Of a stretch of 64,000 nucleotides of DNA, positions 13,801 to 27,100 are shown piece after piece. A program made the translations under genes and the position numbers. The DNA comes from Saccharina japonica (lineage: Eukaryota > Sar > Phaeophyceae > Laminariales > Laminariaceae). The notes under the pieces were generated by a model that was given only the letters and a program-made list of their open reading frames with translations, was not told the DNA's origin and ran no database searches. Location: assembly GCA_008828725.1 (NCBI GenBank), contig MEHQ01002275.1, forward strand, positions 309,700-373,699, written 5' to 3'. How positions within the stretch are numbered: position 1 is the stretch's first letter; the number at the start of each line of letters is the position of its first letter.

Positions 13801-15415
13801 AGGACGCCGTCGGACAACACCTGGACTTCCGGTCTTGAGAGCACCCTCGGTGGTGGCTTCGACGGTGAGTAGCTCGTATCATGTTTTTATTACTATTAAT
13901 ATTAATAGTTGGCCACGGAAGTAAAAGTTTTTGTCGCGAAATTCCGAGCAGAGCCAGGCAGACAGCGGGCTGCGCACCGGAAGGGAACGGGTAATGTGTG
14001 CGGGTAGTGGATGGTGGATAGAGCAGCGCCTGCGTGCTTTGTGGTATATACATGGCCGTTTCCAAGTGTCAAACGCGACAAACCACGAGCATCCATGATG
14101 TGCCGGTCGCCCCGGTGGTCTAACTGGTAGCCACGAAGCCTTTTGGGCCGGTAGTCGAGGGTTCGATTCTCCCCATGGGGGTTTTTATTCTCGAATGACA
14201 CGGACTGTCGAGAGCGCATATTATAGCGTGGGTGAGCAAAATTCGACGAGAGTTGACGAGGGAAGAAAGTGCTGAAATCTTCTCGCGATAAAAATGCAAA
14301 GCAAGAACCGTAGTGGGGGAGGAGGGAGAGGAGCCTACTTTGTGACCCCGGATCTGAGTTACGACTAGGGAGGGAGAAAGACGGAAGTGCGAAGATAATG
14401 AATGGGATGGACAAAAAAAAAAAAAAAAAAAATGGAGGGTGGGGATGGTTGCCCTCGTACATTTGGCGGCTGGTCTTGATTTTTTTTATAGTTCTACACC
14501 TTGGCCTGCCCGCGAGCGCTTCTGTTTAGCTGCCTCACAACGTGCTGAAATACTGAAATTGATATGTTTGCGGTGCCGAGCGGTGGCACGAGTTTTGGCC
14601 GGCGTTCCCGAATGTGTATTTTGCGAGTGCAAAAAATCCTGTGCGTACAGTAGCGTATCCGCTTATCTCGCGGTTCTGTGTATATACGTGTTGTCTCCCT
14701 TGTGCTCTTATGGCGTCCCTTTGCTCTTATCTGGAGCTTACCCTTTGTGTCGCCAATTTCGCAGGCCATTCCTGTCACGGCCGCTGCTTTCGGTATTCAA
14801 TATCAATAGTAAGAACAGAGGTGCAGTCAGCGTGGTGTACCGGATACAAGCTTAGAATGGAAGCTGTCGGGGGGAGGTTGTAAGACATGTACAGCCGTGC
14901 TATATTGGTGTTTGCCGGGCTTAAATTGGGGAATGCTTCTGCACCCAAGTCCCGTTGTGTGTACGTCAGGGTGGTTGCGGGACTTATGCGGCCGAAACAG
15001 CGTAGTATTCGCCGTGCACAGGATTGTCTGCTGTTGATATAAGAGCTCTTACATTGAAATACGGGAAGTAGCTTTGAGCGGTATTTGTTTGCTCGCCGCC
15101 GACGTTTGACACTGCTGGCTCGAGTTCCGCAAGAGTGACGAAGTAGACTGAGCACCCCCCCCGTAGGAAAGCCACGTTTGTATTTGCTTACTTTCACCCC
15201 TCTTCGAAGGTGGCATCTGTAAACGGTTGTGCCGCGGCTCGGACCGCGCGCGCACGGTCACACACTCCTTCTCGCCCCTCTTCCGTCATAGAGCTACCGC
15301 CTGCTTTCCTGCCTCACCCCCCCCCCTCCCCTGCCCTTGCTCTTCCCTCCCCTCCGATGATGGAAGACTCCTCGCCCCTTTTGCTCGATACATGTACCGC
15401 CTACTTTCATGTCTC

Positions 15416-15467
<52 letters not shown>

Positions 15468-18400
15468 TGCTTCCATGGCTCCCCCCCCCCACCCTCCCAC
15501 CCACCTCTCGCCCCGCCGCCCGTGATGATTTTTTTTTTGTTTTATCCTGTTTTGCCGTTTCATGAATCAAATCAGTCGTCGACGCCGTGGGCAGCAAGGG
15601 GGGCGTCGTGTGCGCGGCCGTCGACCCGGCCCTCGCCAGCGCGGAGGCGTGCGCGAACGCCGACTTCGCGTTCCCCGCGGACGCCGCCACGGCGGCTCGG
15701 TGGGCGGAGGGCGTGAGCATGGGGCCCGGCGTGATCGTCGACTCCTCGTCCGGGCTTCGGACGCTGGTGTTGTCTGACGTCGCCGCAGGGCAGAACGCCG
15801 TGCTGGACCTGACCGTCGAGGTGGGAGGGGACTGTAGTCGTAGTATATAGCGGAAATGGAGGATGGGGGGGGGAGGGGGGGGTGTTGGTTGATTGGTTTG
15901 TTGGTTGGTGGGTGGGTGGGTGGTTTGTTTTCTTATCTGAAGGTGGGGGGTGGGGGTGTGCGTACGAAGAGGTTTTCGAAGCGGTAGTGGTGGAGGAGGG
16001 GAGGGGAGGGTAGGGGGGGGGTTGATGGTGTGTTTTTGGAGATATGGGGGTGAGGGTGTGTGTGCCGTAAGCAGGTTGGGGGGGGGGGCGAAGAGGTTTG
16101 GGAGAAGTTTTACTCGTTACTCGGAGGATGTCTTGGAACCCTGCGTCTAAGGTCTCTCCATGGGTTGCAGTAGTTGAGCTCTTCCCGGGATCAACAGCTG
16201 TATCGGGCCATTGAAAACGCTACGGTAGCTTCTAGGTCAGCTATCGACGATGGCGCCATCACGCCAGGAGTCTTTAGAGAGAATAACGATGTGCTTCAAT
16301 CCAAAGCAGACAGCAAGCTGGCCTTGCTGTGTTTGCTGCAGGTGACTGCCCCGCCTAAATAGTGTACCGCTGCGTATAAGACGCTCGGTCTTCTTCCGAA
16401 ACTCAGAGGAGAGAGAGAGAGAAGGGGCGCACAGAAACAAACCGTGATAACCGCGTGACCCCATTGCTATTAATAGACCAGACCGCTGTTTCTTAGCTCT
16501 GCACCACCGTGTCAAGTGTTGTGACCGTGCTTGAATGTCCTGTCTCGTCGCCCGTGCACCTCTCCCGAGCAGTCGGCGGCTGCGCCACATTTTCCCTCAT
16601 ATCCCCGCTTGAATGTTACCATACGATATAAGTATGTATGCGATTTCGTGCGTGAGGCCATATACAACCCGCAGAACGCGCGATCAAAGCATCACACTCA
16701 AGCTTGCAAAGATGAGTTTCGACGAAATCTTCGATCTCGAAGCTGTTGTTTTTCATTTTTATAAATATATACTCTCTCGGGAGTAAGTAACGGCCGTCAA
16801 TTTAATTGAACCGCATCTTGAACGATAGCAAGTGGCATCTGTTACATAGTTAGAAACGTTACACTTTGAACCCTACCCTTGCTTGAATTGGGCCGCACCT
16901 TAAACGGTAACAAATGGTATATATGTTGAATCGTTAAACTTATTACCCTGTTTCCGACTTGCCTGTTTTTTTTTTAACCCCTCTTTGCTCGCTTAGGCTG
17001 ACCTGCGCCTAGCGGAGGAGCTTAGCTTCCTCTCGGCTCTTCCCGCGGCGCTTGCCGGGCGATTCGCCAACAGGGGAGACTCTTCGCCTCCCCTCGTAAT
17101 CGTGTACCTTTCATCCCTCAAGGTATGCCGTATATCTCGTTGCTTCCTCTCCGTATGATACCATGGTGTGAACGTGGTTACTCCAATCACAGCAGTAATG
17201 GAAACATGTCTGCTTCGTCCGTAGTCCGTAGTAGGTTCGACCCTTTCCGGTCGCCCTCCTCTCTGGCTCTTTTGTTGTTGGTAGTGGACTTGGTGATGGT
17301 GTTGGCGTTGTTGTTTTTGTAGTTGCTGCTGCTGTTGTTTGCATTCCACTGTTACGATGCCCGTAGCAGTATTCTGCTCGTTTTGTTTTGCTCGGTACAC
17401 GACGGTACGATGAAGACCCGCGAGGGGGGGGGGGGGGGGGGGGGGGCGGGCGTCAGAAACGCTTCGACTTGTCTCCGTGCTTGCCAGCCGGTTATATTTG
17501 CGGAATACATCCCCTGGTAGGTAGGTAGGTAGGTAGGTAGGTAGGGTTAGGTACACTTTGCCTTTGTTTTGTCCTTCCGCCATATGAGAGCACCCTCACC
17601 GACAGCTTGGATAAACCACATCCTCCTGGACATATAACACAACACGCACGCAGCGTGGTGTTCATATATGCCTGGTGGGTGTTTGTCGAATGATTGTGCA
17701 CAGCCCCGTGTATATACGAAACGGGGGTCTCTACAGCTCGCGGTGGCGTTTCTCTTTCGGAGGGGCATATCACACGACTGTTATTAGTGATTCCCTCACT
17801 CACCCTTTGGTGCCATTGAGTGAGTGCGCTACTGTCCGGTGGGTGGGTGCCTCGCTCGCGGTGTCGCAACGTTGACCCAACCATGTTCCCTCGCCTTCCG
17901 CCTATCGTTTGCTTTCTTGTGTTTTGTTTTTTTGTTCTTGTTGTTGTTGGCAGGGTATCAAGAAGGCGTACGGTGATAGGTCTGTGAAGGGCTCCTTGGC
18001 GTCCAAGGCACTTGACGGCGCTCTGGCCAAGGCTTTCGGGGCCATGTCCACGGGCGCCGGACGCCGCTTGACCTCGCAGCTTGTCGTCGGCCCGGCGCTG
18101 GCACAAACGCTCGCCATCGGCGGCCGCCGCTTACGTGCGTGCGCCCTTTTCTTCTCCCTATTTTTTTTCTCCTTCTATTCTGCCTGTTTCTCGTTATTTT
18201 AATGGCATTTTCTCTTTGTTTTGTTATGTCTTTTGTTTTTTGCTGCTGTTTCTCCTCCTTTCATAATATTGTCTTTTTGTTTTTTCCTTTTGTCTTCTTA
18301 CTTAACCTTGGTCGCGCGCGATTCCGAGGTGGTCCTCAAAGGACTTAGCCCTCCCGCAACCTTGAAATTCCGCGTTCGTTGCACTCTCATTTGCACTTCA

Positions 18401-19419
18401 AGTTGCAGTCCAGCGTCCTCTTTCTTGACTAGTAAAACTCACGTGCGGCGATCGTACAATTGTGAAAAGCGGTGTGTTTGAGAAGAAGTCCCGTCGCCAC
18501 CGAAAGCCCAAACGGCTACTCGTATATATGTAGAGTGGGTTTGAGGTTGCCGGCGCACTGCCGAGGCGGCGGCGCGGCGGCCGGCGATCGCGTGAAGGTT
18601 TTTGCGTTGTCACCCCGCGAGAAGGGCATGCTTACGGTATGCAGTGCTCTGAAGGGGGGGGAAGGGTGTATCATACCGGTAGGCCACTCTGTCCGAAAAT
18701 ATAAGGAACACTTGCATGTTGCATGTTTATTCCAAACGATCCTTATATTTCAGGAGATAGTGGTATATCCAAAGCAAAGCTACTGTACAGTAGTAGTACG
18801 AGCGGTATATCAGTTCAAGTCTTGTTCGGAGTGGTCGCACGATTGGACGTGGACAAGGGCAGCGCGCATTACTCGAGTGTCAGCGTACCGTTGCGGTCGT
18901 CGGTGCGGCTTTCCACCTATACCGGAGATGTGGCTGGCGTTCGCCGACAGTCTCTCCGGGGATGAACCTGAATATTTGGTATCGGCGGAAATGCGCCATG
19001 GAAACGAACAAGCGAAATTACATTAGTACAAACGTATTTTGTTGGTGTTGCCAACTTTCGTGTGGGTGCGGGTGCGGGTGTGTGTTTAGTTGTGTGATTC
19101 CACGCCATCTTGCCCTTGTCCCTGACTTTTGACCCCCCCCCCCCCTCCCCCATTCCAATAATGTGTGGTTTACTTTTTTATCGTTGTCGCGTTGGTTGAT
19201 TGTTCAGAGGAGGAGAGCACCAGCAGCAGCGTCGGCAGCAGCAACGTGACCCTGATCGAGATCACCCAGTTCCAGCTCAACATGTGGACGGGCGTGGGCC
19301 TGGCCCTCCTCGGCTTTTTGGCCATCTACGCTACCTTCACCATGGACGTGCAGCCCGACAGCCTCCTGTACGCCAAGTTCATCACCGACACCAGCGGGGG
19401 TGGACTGAAGACCGACTAA
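10881..19419 (+). CDS. ATP6AP2 (renin receptor)-like V-ATPase accessory protein (seven exons)
   Basis: Exons are 10881-11199, 13739-13864, 15576-15820, 16174-16341, 16997-17122, 17954-18134 and 19208-19419. Each border is GT-AG, phases fit throughout, and the spliced length is exactly 459 codons including TAA (458 aa). The first ~25 residues form a signal peptide (hydrophobic GAAGLALLGSGAFAL). The rest reads as a luminal domain. The last exon carries one transmembrane helix (residues ~414-433, NMWTGVGLALLGFLAIYATF) followed by a short tail with MDVQPDSLLYAKF. That helix plus MD...DSLLY tail resembles the C-terminus of ATP6AP2, which assists assembly of the proton-pumping V-ATPase in endomembranes. 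The luminal part is too diverged for me to confirm the family. Introns hold a SINE (intron 2), long C and G homopolymers and an 80-bp hairpin element (intron 6). Another single-pass secretory protein is the alternative. Confidence 0.72.
14108..14432 (+). mobile_element. SINE with tRNA-like head and poly(A) tail
   Basis: The first ~73 bp look like a degenerate tRNA. An internal A box (TGGTCTAACTGG, from 14116) and a B box (GGTTCGATTCT, 14160-14170) are present, followed by a T run. A unique body follows, containing GACCCCGGATCTGAGTTACGAC, and the unit ends in about 20 A residues. The body recurs on the opposite strand near 21678-21893 and 48172-48290 without the head. A dispersed body plus A/B boxes plus poly(A) is typical of a LINE-mobilised SINE. 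It lies in intron 2 of the ATP6AP2-like gene. Pairing in the acceptor and anticodon stems is poor, so it is not called as a working tRNA gene. Confidence 0.65.
15417..15467. repeat. Poly(C) homopolymer of about 50 bp
   Basis: An uninterrupted run of roughly 50 C lies in intron 2 of the ATP6AP2-like gene, with shorter C runs on both sides. The length may be inexact, since such runs are hard to sequence. Confidence 0.9.
17401..17550. repeat. G homopolymer and (GTAG)n microsatellite
   Basis: A G run near 17425-17446 is followed at about 17516-17546 by roughly seven copies of GTAG, ending in GGGTTAGG. Both are in intron 5 of the ATP6AP2-like gene. It does not resemble a telomeric array. Confidence 0.8.
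18684..18763. mobile_element. Short hairpin element, copy 1
   Basis: About 80 bp with inverted ends: CCACTCTGTCCGAAAATATAAGG on the left and CCTTATATTTCAGGAGATAGTGG on the right. It belongs to a family with four other copies in the window (24465, 40502, 41116, 41227). It lies in intron 6 of the ATP6AP2-like gene. Confidence 0.7.
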
Positions 19420-21205
19420 ATTTTCCTTCTTATTTTTTATGGAACGTGAAAGCTATGGCGTTATTGATTTTGGGGGGGCTCTTTTCTTCGTCTGGTCGTT
19501 AGATCCTCTTGCGTTTTGCGTCTCATTGTGTCGAAGCTGAAGCCAAGGCCTTGAGACACTACACCGCCCCCTCGTTTCGGCCTTGCGCGCCGCGTGCTGT
19601 TGGGGGTGGGTTGGGGTCCACTGCTATAGAGAAGGGCGTCAGGATGTTGGGGCGACGGAGGGGGGTGGAGATGGGAGATGAGAGATACGAGCGTTCCTTG
19701 TTGTCGAGACGGGAGACGGGCTCGAAATTGAAACACAACAAACACGCTCAGCTCTTTTGTGTTCTTGTCGTGTGCGCAAGAAGAGGCTATCAATAGAGGG
19801 GGAGGGGGGACCTCTCAAGCTTCTAGCTCTCGCCCACACGAACATGATGAGCAGCCAAAGCTGCGACGGGGTAAGCACGATGACACTTTTATAAGTCGGT
19901 ATATAGAAGTGCTTCCTTCCATTCGGAAGTACCGCACTCGTATCCGCTGGGAACTTATGTTGCTGCTGCAGTTTTCGTGTCTTACGTATACACCAGTTTT
20001 TTTTCTGCTTCCTTGCTGGAGCTTATGCCGTCGGTATGAGAGACGTGCAGTTGCAGTCACCGTCCAGTCCGGACCTCTCGAGACAATGCGTTTTCCTGCT
20101 TCGCGTGCCGGGTAGTTTTTTGCGCGATGCCCCCTCCCCCCCCCGCCTTCTCCCGTCGCGTTACTGAAGATTTTATAGTATGTTTTATTTGGCCCGTGTG
20201 GAGAAGACGTGGTAGCTATTTTTGTATACCAGGTGCCACCTATACAGGGCAAGCAAAGAGCTGTGGCGTCCCCGCTCGTGCGTGCGTACGTACGTAGGTA
20301 GGTATGGCGCACGGGCTGTTGTTATGGGTGATGCTTTTTTATTGTTTCTCGGGTTAGCCGGCTTTGAACGGTATAGTAGCACGGCGCGCCATGGCCGTGA
20401 AGAGTTTGTTGTGCCGCTGCTGTTAGGTCGCAGTTCCACGGCAAATCTGTACAATATACTAACTACCCCCTTTTTTCCCTCTCGCCGCGGTCGGTGGTGG
20501 TGGTGGTGTGAGTTGTGCGAGTGGTGTGATGCGATACGATACGATACGATAAGGACACTCTTAACTATTTTCTTTTTTCTTTTTTCTTTTCTTGATTTTG
20601 CCACGACGTGAGGCGCATCCGTCCGGCAGATCAAAAACTTGAAAAAAAAACTTGGGGGGAGAGATAATTAAAACATGATGAGATGGTGGTGATTAAAGCA
20701 AAGCGTCCTTTTGTGGTGGTCGAAGACTAATGATGGCAGGCTGCCAATAAAATGCTTCTTGATTCCGGAGTTGAGGCCTCTGTGACTTTTATCATAGTTC
20801 ACATTCTTATTTTTGTTCCCCAGTTTTTACTTGCGCGTATACTCTTCGACGGAAAGTCCAGACGTGCCCGCGCACGTCCGTAAAATAGTGCATATATTAA
20901 TCAGATGAAAGCGTGGTCGCTACTTTGCTGGAGTATTCAAGGCGCGACAGGGCACCCTTTTACGCGCGACAGACACCCTTTTGATGAGTCGTGAATATTC
21001 GTAGCTTGGAAACACACAACCAACCCTGATTTACGTCGAATGTGTACGTACTGGGTGTGGGTGGTGCGTGCGCTCCAGCACCATCATCGTGCCAGGGTAT
21101 GATACTATTATACTCTGCCTTGCCGGATGGTGTTATAGACAACTACTACTGTACCAGGTATATCGTACCCCTAGAAGGGAGTGGATCGCCTCGACCCCAG
21201 CTGTA

Positions 21206-21400
21206 GTGGACACATCATATATACACGAAGACAAGACGCTGCCGTCTATTCAAAAGTCTATCGCATACTAGGGGGATAGTGGGCACATAAATGAAGACAA
21301 GACATTGCCGTCTATCCAAGTATATCGCCTACGTACGAAGGGATAGTGGACACAATTAACGAAATGAAGACAAAAGCCGTTGCCGTGTCTGTCGCCTTGT
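21206..21400 (+). repeat. Degenerate tandem repeat, about 65-75 bp unit, three units
   Basis: Three successive units share GTGG(A/G)CACA, GAAGACAAGAC and GCCGTCTAT(C/T)CAA, then a block ending AGGGATA. The units differ by substitutions and small indels, so the array is old. Confidence 0.6.
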
Positions 21401-21677
21401 TTATGCGAGCCTTCTGGAGCCTTCGCTCTAAAGGAATGTTTATTGTTGGTCAGCTTGTATTTCCCCCCGTTGGTTGATTGGTGCGCTCTTTTACACGCTC
21501 TCGGTCATCCTTTTTGTGGTAAGTCTTGTTTCCCCCATGTGGCCGTTGTTGTTTATCCCTTCCTCCGCTGTCACTCCGCCCGCCCGCCCGCCCGCCCGCC
21601 CGCCCGCAATAGGAGTTAGTACGGTACGTCGTAGAGGGTGTCCACCTAATATTTCATATTTTTACGTATACTTCTCT

Positions 21678-21893
21678 TGTTTTTGTTTTTGTTTTTCCCC
21701 CATCCCGTTTGCCATCTTCGCCCTTCCTTTCTCTCCCTCCTCCCTATAGTCGTAACTCAGATCCGGGGTCACAAAATAGGCGCCGCTCCCTCCTCCCCAC
21801 TAACTACGTACGGTTCGTGCGTTGATTTTTCATGGCGAGAAAGACTTCAGCTCTTTCTTTCCCTCGTCCCGACTCGCATCGAATTTATACCGT
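21678..21893 (-). mobile_element. SINE body copy, head missing
   Basis: In reverse complement this matches the body of the SINE at 14108-14432, including the block around GACCCCGGATCTGAGTTACGAC and the AAATTCGA...GACGAGGGAA block. The T-rich left end (GTTTTT repeats) corresponds to its poly(A) tail. The tRNA-like head is not recognisable. Confidence 0.6.
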
Positions 21894-24135
21894 GGGCCGA
21901 TGCAATGTTCGCGGTCAAGACTGCTTTATTTAGATTTAAAAGGCCTTTTCAAACGGTGTAACAGCGATCGATGTACAGACAGGCTGGTTCAATATCTCCC
22001 CAAATTTAGTCAGTAGCCAAAGTTCAGGCCGTTTTTTGGAGATAGACCCTGAAAATTAGCACACATGTTCTACCATATGAACCCCTGCCGACCCGTTGTT
22101 GCCGGTTTTTGTTTTGTTCGCCAGATATTTAGTTTTTTTTTCGTTTTATTGGGGATCTTTGGGTCTTGAGGGATCCTAAATTTTCGGCGACAAAAAAAAA
22201 ATGAATAAACCGTAAATCGTTCGGCAGGGGCAAATAAAACACGTGTGCAAAAGTAAAGGGTTCATCTCTTGAAAACGGTGTGGACATTTTTACCTTTGTG
22301 TGGTAAAAAACGCGTAAATTATGAACGAGCCTGGCTTTATTATTGGCCTCTATGAAGGCATCGGGCCACATTTTCGGCGGTAGCGCCAGTCCTAGGTCCT
22401 TAAAAAAAAACTGGCGATGTTACCCTTTTCCACTGTTTAATGCGCCAACGGTCAATATGATACCCAATATCTTAGATGTGACATTTGAGTTGTTGCATGC
22501 GGCATTCGTGGCTGACGAAATTTGGCGTGTTATGATTGAACCACCTCGTACCATTCTTTGGAGGAAAATCCACCTGCCGCCTGTTGGTCTAAGCCTACAA
22601 GTAACTCCTCAGCACGGCAGTCCGGATCCATACTGTGATTCGGTCGTTGGGATATTTCTTTATTATTGCGGTATTTATTATTTTTACAACGTACGTACTC
22701 GTATGGATATTATGGAGCGGCTATCATGGTATGATGCATACACCGTTGCTCATTATCCTAAAGATCCAAGATACGGTATCGATTTGGATACCTGGTATAC
22801 GTCGTAGCTGTTATTGGATACGATCGCACGAGTGAGTGTAGATAGATCGTATCTTTGTCCACGAATCGGTTTCATGTAAAATATCCAGTATTCGGGTGTA
22901 TGCTTGACTCTGCTGTGTAGCGTACCTGGTACCTACATAACAGCCAGGTGCTTGAATCCAAAATTGGCCCATTCGAGATTCCGTCCCGGGACCCCCGCCT
23001 GCGGTGTGTGATTACGAGCGGTGCCAATCAACAACAACAGTCATCCTGTCAGCAGTTAGCAGCGTCTTCAAGCGACAGATCTGTTTCAAGCGAAGTGTTC
23101 GTCCCTGCGTGGGGCTCCGTGACCAACAACCAACAACGTGAGACCATCAGAATACGTACAGTTGGATAGTTGTGTATTGCTACTGTACGTACGAGTATGC
23201 GAGGAGTGTTTTGAGCCGCGAACTCTTTCATACAAGGTACTTGGTAGCGTTGTTTCCTGTGGTAAATGCAGACCTCTGCAGGCAATGCGGAACCGCGTGT
23301 TTCACTGGCTCGGTTGTATGTAGACGTGCGCATACACTCGCAGCAGGTACAGCAGTACGCGTAGTAGGGGTGTTTTGCACGCGGAGTAAGGCAGAGCGAC
23401 GCGTGATCGAGAGGCTACTGGCAATATTGGCAACACGTTGCCCAGCAGAGAGTATGCACAGCAGCGTACTCGTATCAATACGAGTACGAGTAGCAAGATC
23501 TTGCAAGGAAGAAAACATTACGACGAGTACTGGTATATTCGTATTGTTCTGTCTGTAATCAAGTTATTTATGTATGCGCACGTTTGCACATATCTTTCAT
23601 ACAAACCCGTACGTACAAGTTAGTCGGTGTGTATAATACTATTATCGTACCACAATACTGTATACACTATAAATACTGCCGTGCTGTACGAACTCGTACT
23701 GCTGTGCTGTACTGTGCTCACGATAACCGCAGTGGCCTGAAAAGAACCAACGGCACGTTGCCTGCATGATCCCGACCTCCCGACACGCTCCGAAGGCATT
23801 CTGCTGCTGCTGCTGTGTACGTAGTGATATTATTTTCCCTCTTCCGCTAAATTATTTAATTAAACCCCCTCATACCACGAACAACCTACCTATGTGTATA
23901 TGTTTTAGGTGATATATAGAGCTTCTTAAGTGACCACCCTTAGAAGGCAAAAACATGGTGCACCTATACCCGGTATGTTACTATTATTGTACAAACACTC
24001 ACCCCCCACCCAGTCGGGTGGGGCGCTGCGACAACAGCATTTGATCGGTTCAACTACTAGAATACCGAACTATTTACTGTACAAACAAACCAGGCTTGCA
24101 GATAGAAGCAGCACCGCATTCGGCTGCGTGCAGCG

Positions 24136-27100
24136 ATGTACAGCACCAAGCGCGCCAACAAGAACCTGGTGGAGGGGAACAAGTTCATCACCGTCGGGGA
24201 CCCTTACAAGGAGGCCAAGACGCTGCCTAAGCGCTGGAAGGGTAAACAGTTCCAGACTCCGGCTTGGTGAGATTTCTCAACATTGTTTTTGTTGGGGGGT
24301 GTTGCTTCCTGTGTTTCGCTGTTTCAGGCGCAATTGTTTTCGTTTATACTGCCTGCTGTCTTCGTTAGCCGTCATATATTTTTTTCTTTTTGCTGTTCTG
24401 GAATAACTGCACCTGGTAGTGGAGAACCCTATATCATATTGGTATACGCACGCACTGTGCTGTAGCACTCTGTCCGGAAATATAAGGACAGTTTGGGTGA
24501 AAATATCAAGACATAACGCTCCTTACATTTACGTTCAGGGTGGTGCTGTAGTGCTGATCGCAAGCTGGCTCGGGCAGGGGGGGGGGTATATGTCAATAGT
24601 AGCGTCTGCTAAGGTTTTATTTGCTCGTGTTTATGCATCGACAAGAGAGATAAATATGCGCTGATGTGCTTAGCGTTCAAAGCAACATCGTGTTCACGTT
24701 ATCATACTCACAACCACAAACGAGGGTGGTGATGGGTGAAAGGTAAAATGATATAATTCATTATTTGAGTTTCAATACAGAGTGTTGTACGTATATTAAT
24801 AGTATAATTTCTTTTTAGGAGGCGAAACACCCGGCAGGAGTACACTGCAGTCAGTGACGGTGGTGCCAGAATATGTGTGCCATGCAGTGAGTGACCTTAC
24901 GTTATAATCAGGCGCAAGGCTAGTACAGGGAGAGAGGTGAATGGTATTACATCCCGACGTTGCGAACTTCAGTCGGCGTGTTCAACGTGCAACGTCACGT
25001 CATGTTTTACTGCGGAGCCAAGGTCAGCCCAGCCAGCAGCGTTGACTGCCGTCGTGTGCCCTCTCCCGCCGTATCGTATACTATGATGTGTTATGCATAG
25101 GCCGGTCAACGCGGACAACGGGCACTTTTCAAAGCTCACCTATGCCTCCGAGCCGTTCCAGGTGTGTACAGTACTTACGAACACAAACTACAGCAGTACT
25201 GCAGTATTCGTCTTCTTCTCATATCAATTGAAGTAAGTACTGGGTTCGATGAGGCCTCCTGCCCTGCAGCCAGAGGTCCTCGCCCGGAGTACACATCCAC
25301 CCGCGCTGAGCTCGGGCTCAGCACGGTACAGTAAGTAGTGGTCCCTCTATAGTGCCGGTTGAGTAGTGCCGACTGCCCGCTATAGTGCCTGTGAAATCGC
25401 TTGGCACACATTGCGGAGTAGTGCCGGTCGCAGCTATAGTGCCGGCATTGTTGGCTGGCGCATACCGGCACTACAGAGGGAACATTGCTGTGCCGAAATC
25501 CCCGGCCGTAAAGGCTGTTGACGCAGAAACTACAGTCCCGGTATCACCTTGCTAAAGCTGGGTGGGTGGGATGGTCAGTGTAATCTGTCGCAACCTCTGT
25601 TGGTTCTCGCTTTGGTCCGTTGAAGAAACCAATGCTCCAAATGAGGCTCGGCTTCTTCTGTGAATCGTTTCTGCTCCCAAATTCTGGATCCACCTCGGTT
25701 CTTGGCTCCGTTTGATTCGTTCTCGACTTTACTGCTGTATATACGGTGGTTTCCACGTGTGTCTTTGGGCACTATAGTACCGAGCGGAAAACGCGTGGAC
25801 AGCTATTTTTGACTATGATGCAACAAGCACTCAGGCACTACCTAGTCGACGTGGGTGGCACACGCGACGGAAATGTTGAGTGCTGACCCCACTTACACAG
25901 GAGGGAGAGGGGAGAGGGGAGAAGGGAGAGGCGAGAGGGGAGAGGGGAGAGGTGGAGTAGAGGGGAGAAGGGGAGAGGGAGAGGTAGAAGAGGAGGGGGG
26001 GGGGCGTACTCATTTGTTGGCTTGCCTAGTCATTTGACTGCAAATTGACCACGCATCCGCTTTCGAAGACGACAGAGGGGAGAGGGGGGGGGGGGGGGTG
26101 TACTCATGTTGTGGCACGGCCGTAGTCAATATGACAATATACCAAGACCTCGCATCTACAATGCGACGGAGCGGCGTTGGGTTTTCACGCAACCAGAGCA
26201 GAACTTGCTTGCACGCAAGCGCGAACGCCGTGAGGTAATTGGCGAGTCGGGCATGGGAGGGTGAGCTGCATCCTGCTAGAGAAACCGGCGCTCGAAGGGA
26301 AATTGGCGCATATGGGCGACAGCTCAATGAGTTAATTTAATTTCTGGTGTGGCCACTCCGGGAGACAAAGGCAATGGGTCTTTACCTATGTAACTGCTCG
26401 CGGACGCCTTACCATATTAAGCCTACGTGATAACGGACAATTTCCCATTGTGGCGGAACAAAAGTTCTCCACCCGCACAAACTGATCTAACACGACCGGC
26501 CAGCTTTGTGAACCGCCAAAAAAATAACAAAAAAAAAAACGGCACCCTGGTTGTCTAGCTACGCACGAGTGCGTGGTTTTACAGCGTCGTTGCAACCGAA
26601 ACGCCAATCCTAACCTATAAATATTCATAATATTGTATGGAGGGGGGGGGGGGGGGGGGGGGGGGAGGGGGGGGGGGGGGAGGGGGGGGGGGGGGGGGTA
26701 GATCTCGAATCTACGCTATAGGGCGACTACGAAAGGCAAGGTGCAAGGGTAACTACGAAAGGCAAAGGCGAAAGGGACGGTCAACGAAACAAAACTACTG
26801 TACGTTACGCTCGGAAGAAGCACCGCGATAGTTCCACCTAACCATGAACTTTGGGCTTACACGCAGTGTGTGTCATCGATCGTTTCGTTACGTATTGCCG
26901 ATGGTTGCTGCTGGTGTTTGTTTCTCTTTCAGGAAATGGAGCGATTCGCGAAATCGCAGCCGCTTCACAGGCGCAAGCTGGGCTTCGGCACGAAGGATGC
27001 CTTCAAAAGGGGGGAGTTCACCGCGACGATTCGAACGGAACAGTACAGGTGGATGATGCAGCAACGGACGGAAAACACACGCTTTTTTGCGGCTTAGCTA

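Larger units (their letters stand above)
19420..24135. other. Intergenic region rich in repeats
   Basis: A 4.7-kb stretch between two plus-strand genes. It contains a minus-strand SINE remnant (21678-21893), a degenerate tandem repeat (21206-21400), a GCCC run near 21583-21606 and many short GTAC palindromes. An open frame at 22343-22807 lacks recognisable features and is not called. I see no convincing exon. Confidence 0.5.

Noticed and set aside
14108..14180. Possible functional tRNA gene
   Set aside because: A and B boxes are good but the acceptor and anticodon stems pair poorly and it is fused to a repeated body with a poly(A) tail, so a SINE head is the better reading.
17516..17550. Possible interstitial telomere repeat
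   Set aside because: The unit is GTAG, with only one GGGTTAGG at its end; no TTAGGG or TTTAGGG array.
22343..22807. 154-codon plus-strand open frame
   Set aside because: No recognisable domain, biased start or splice context; the length is within chance for this composition.
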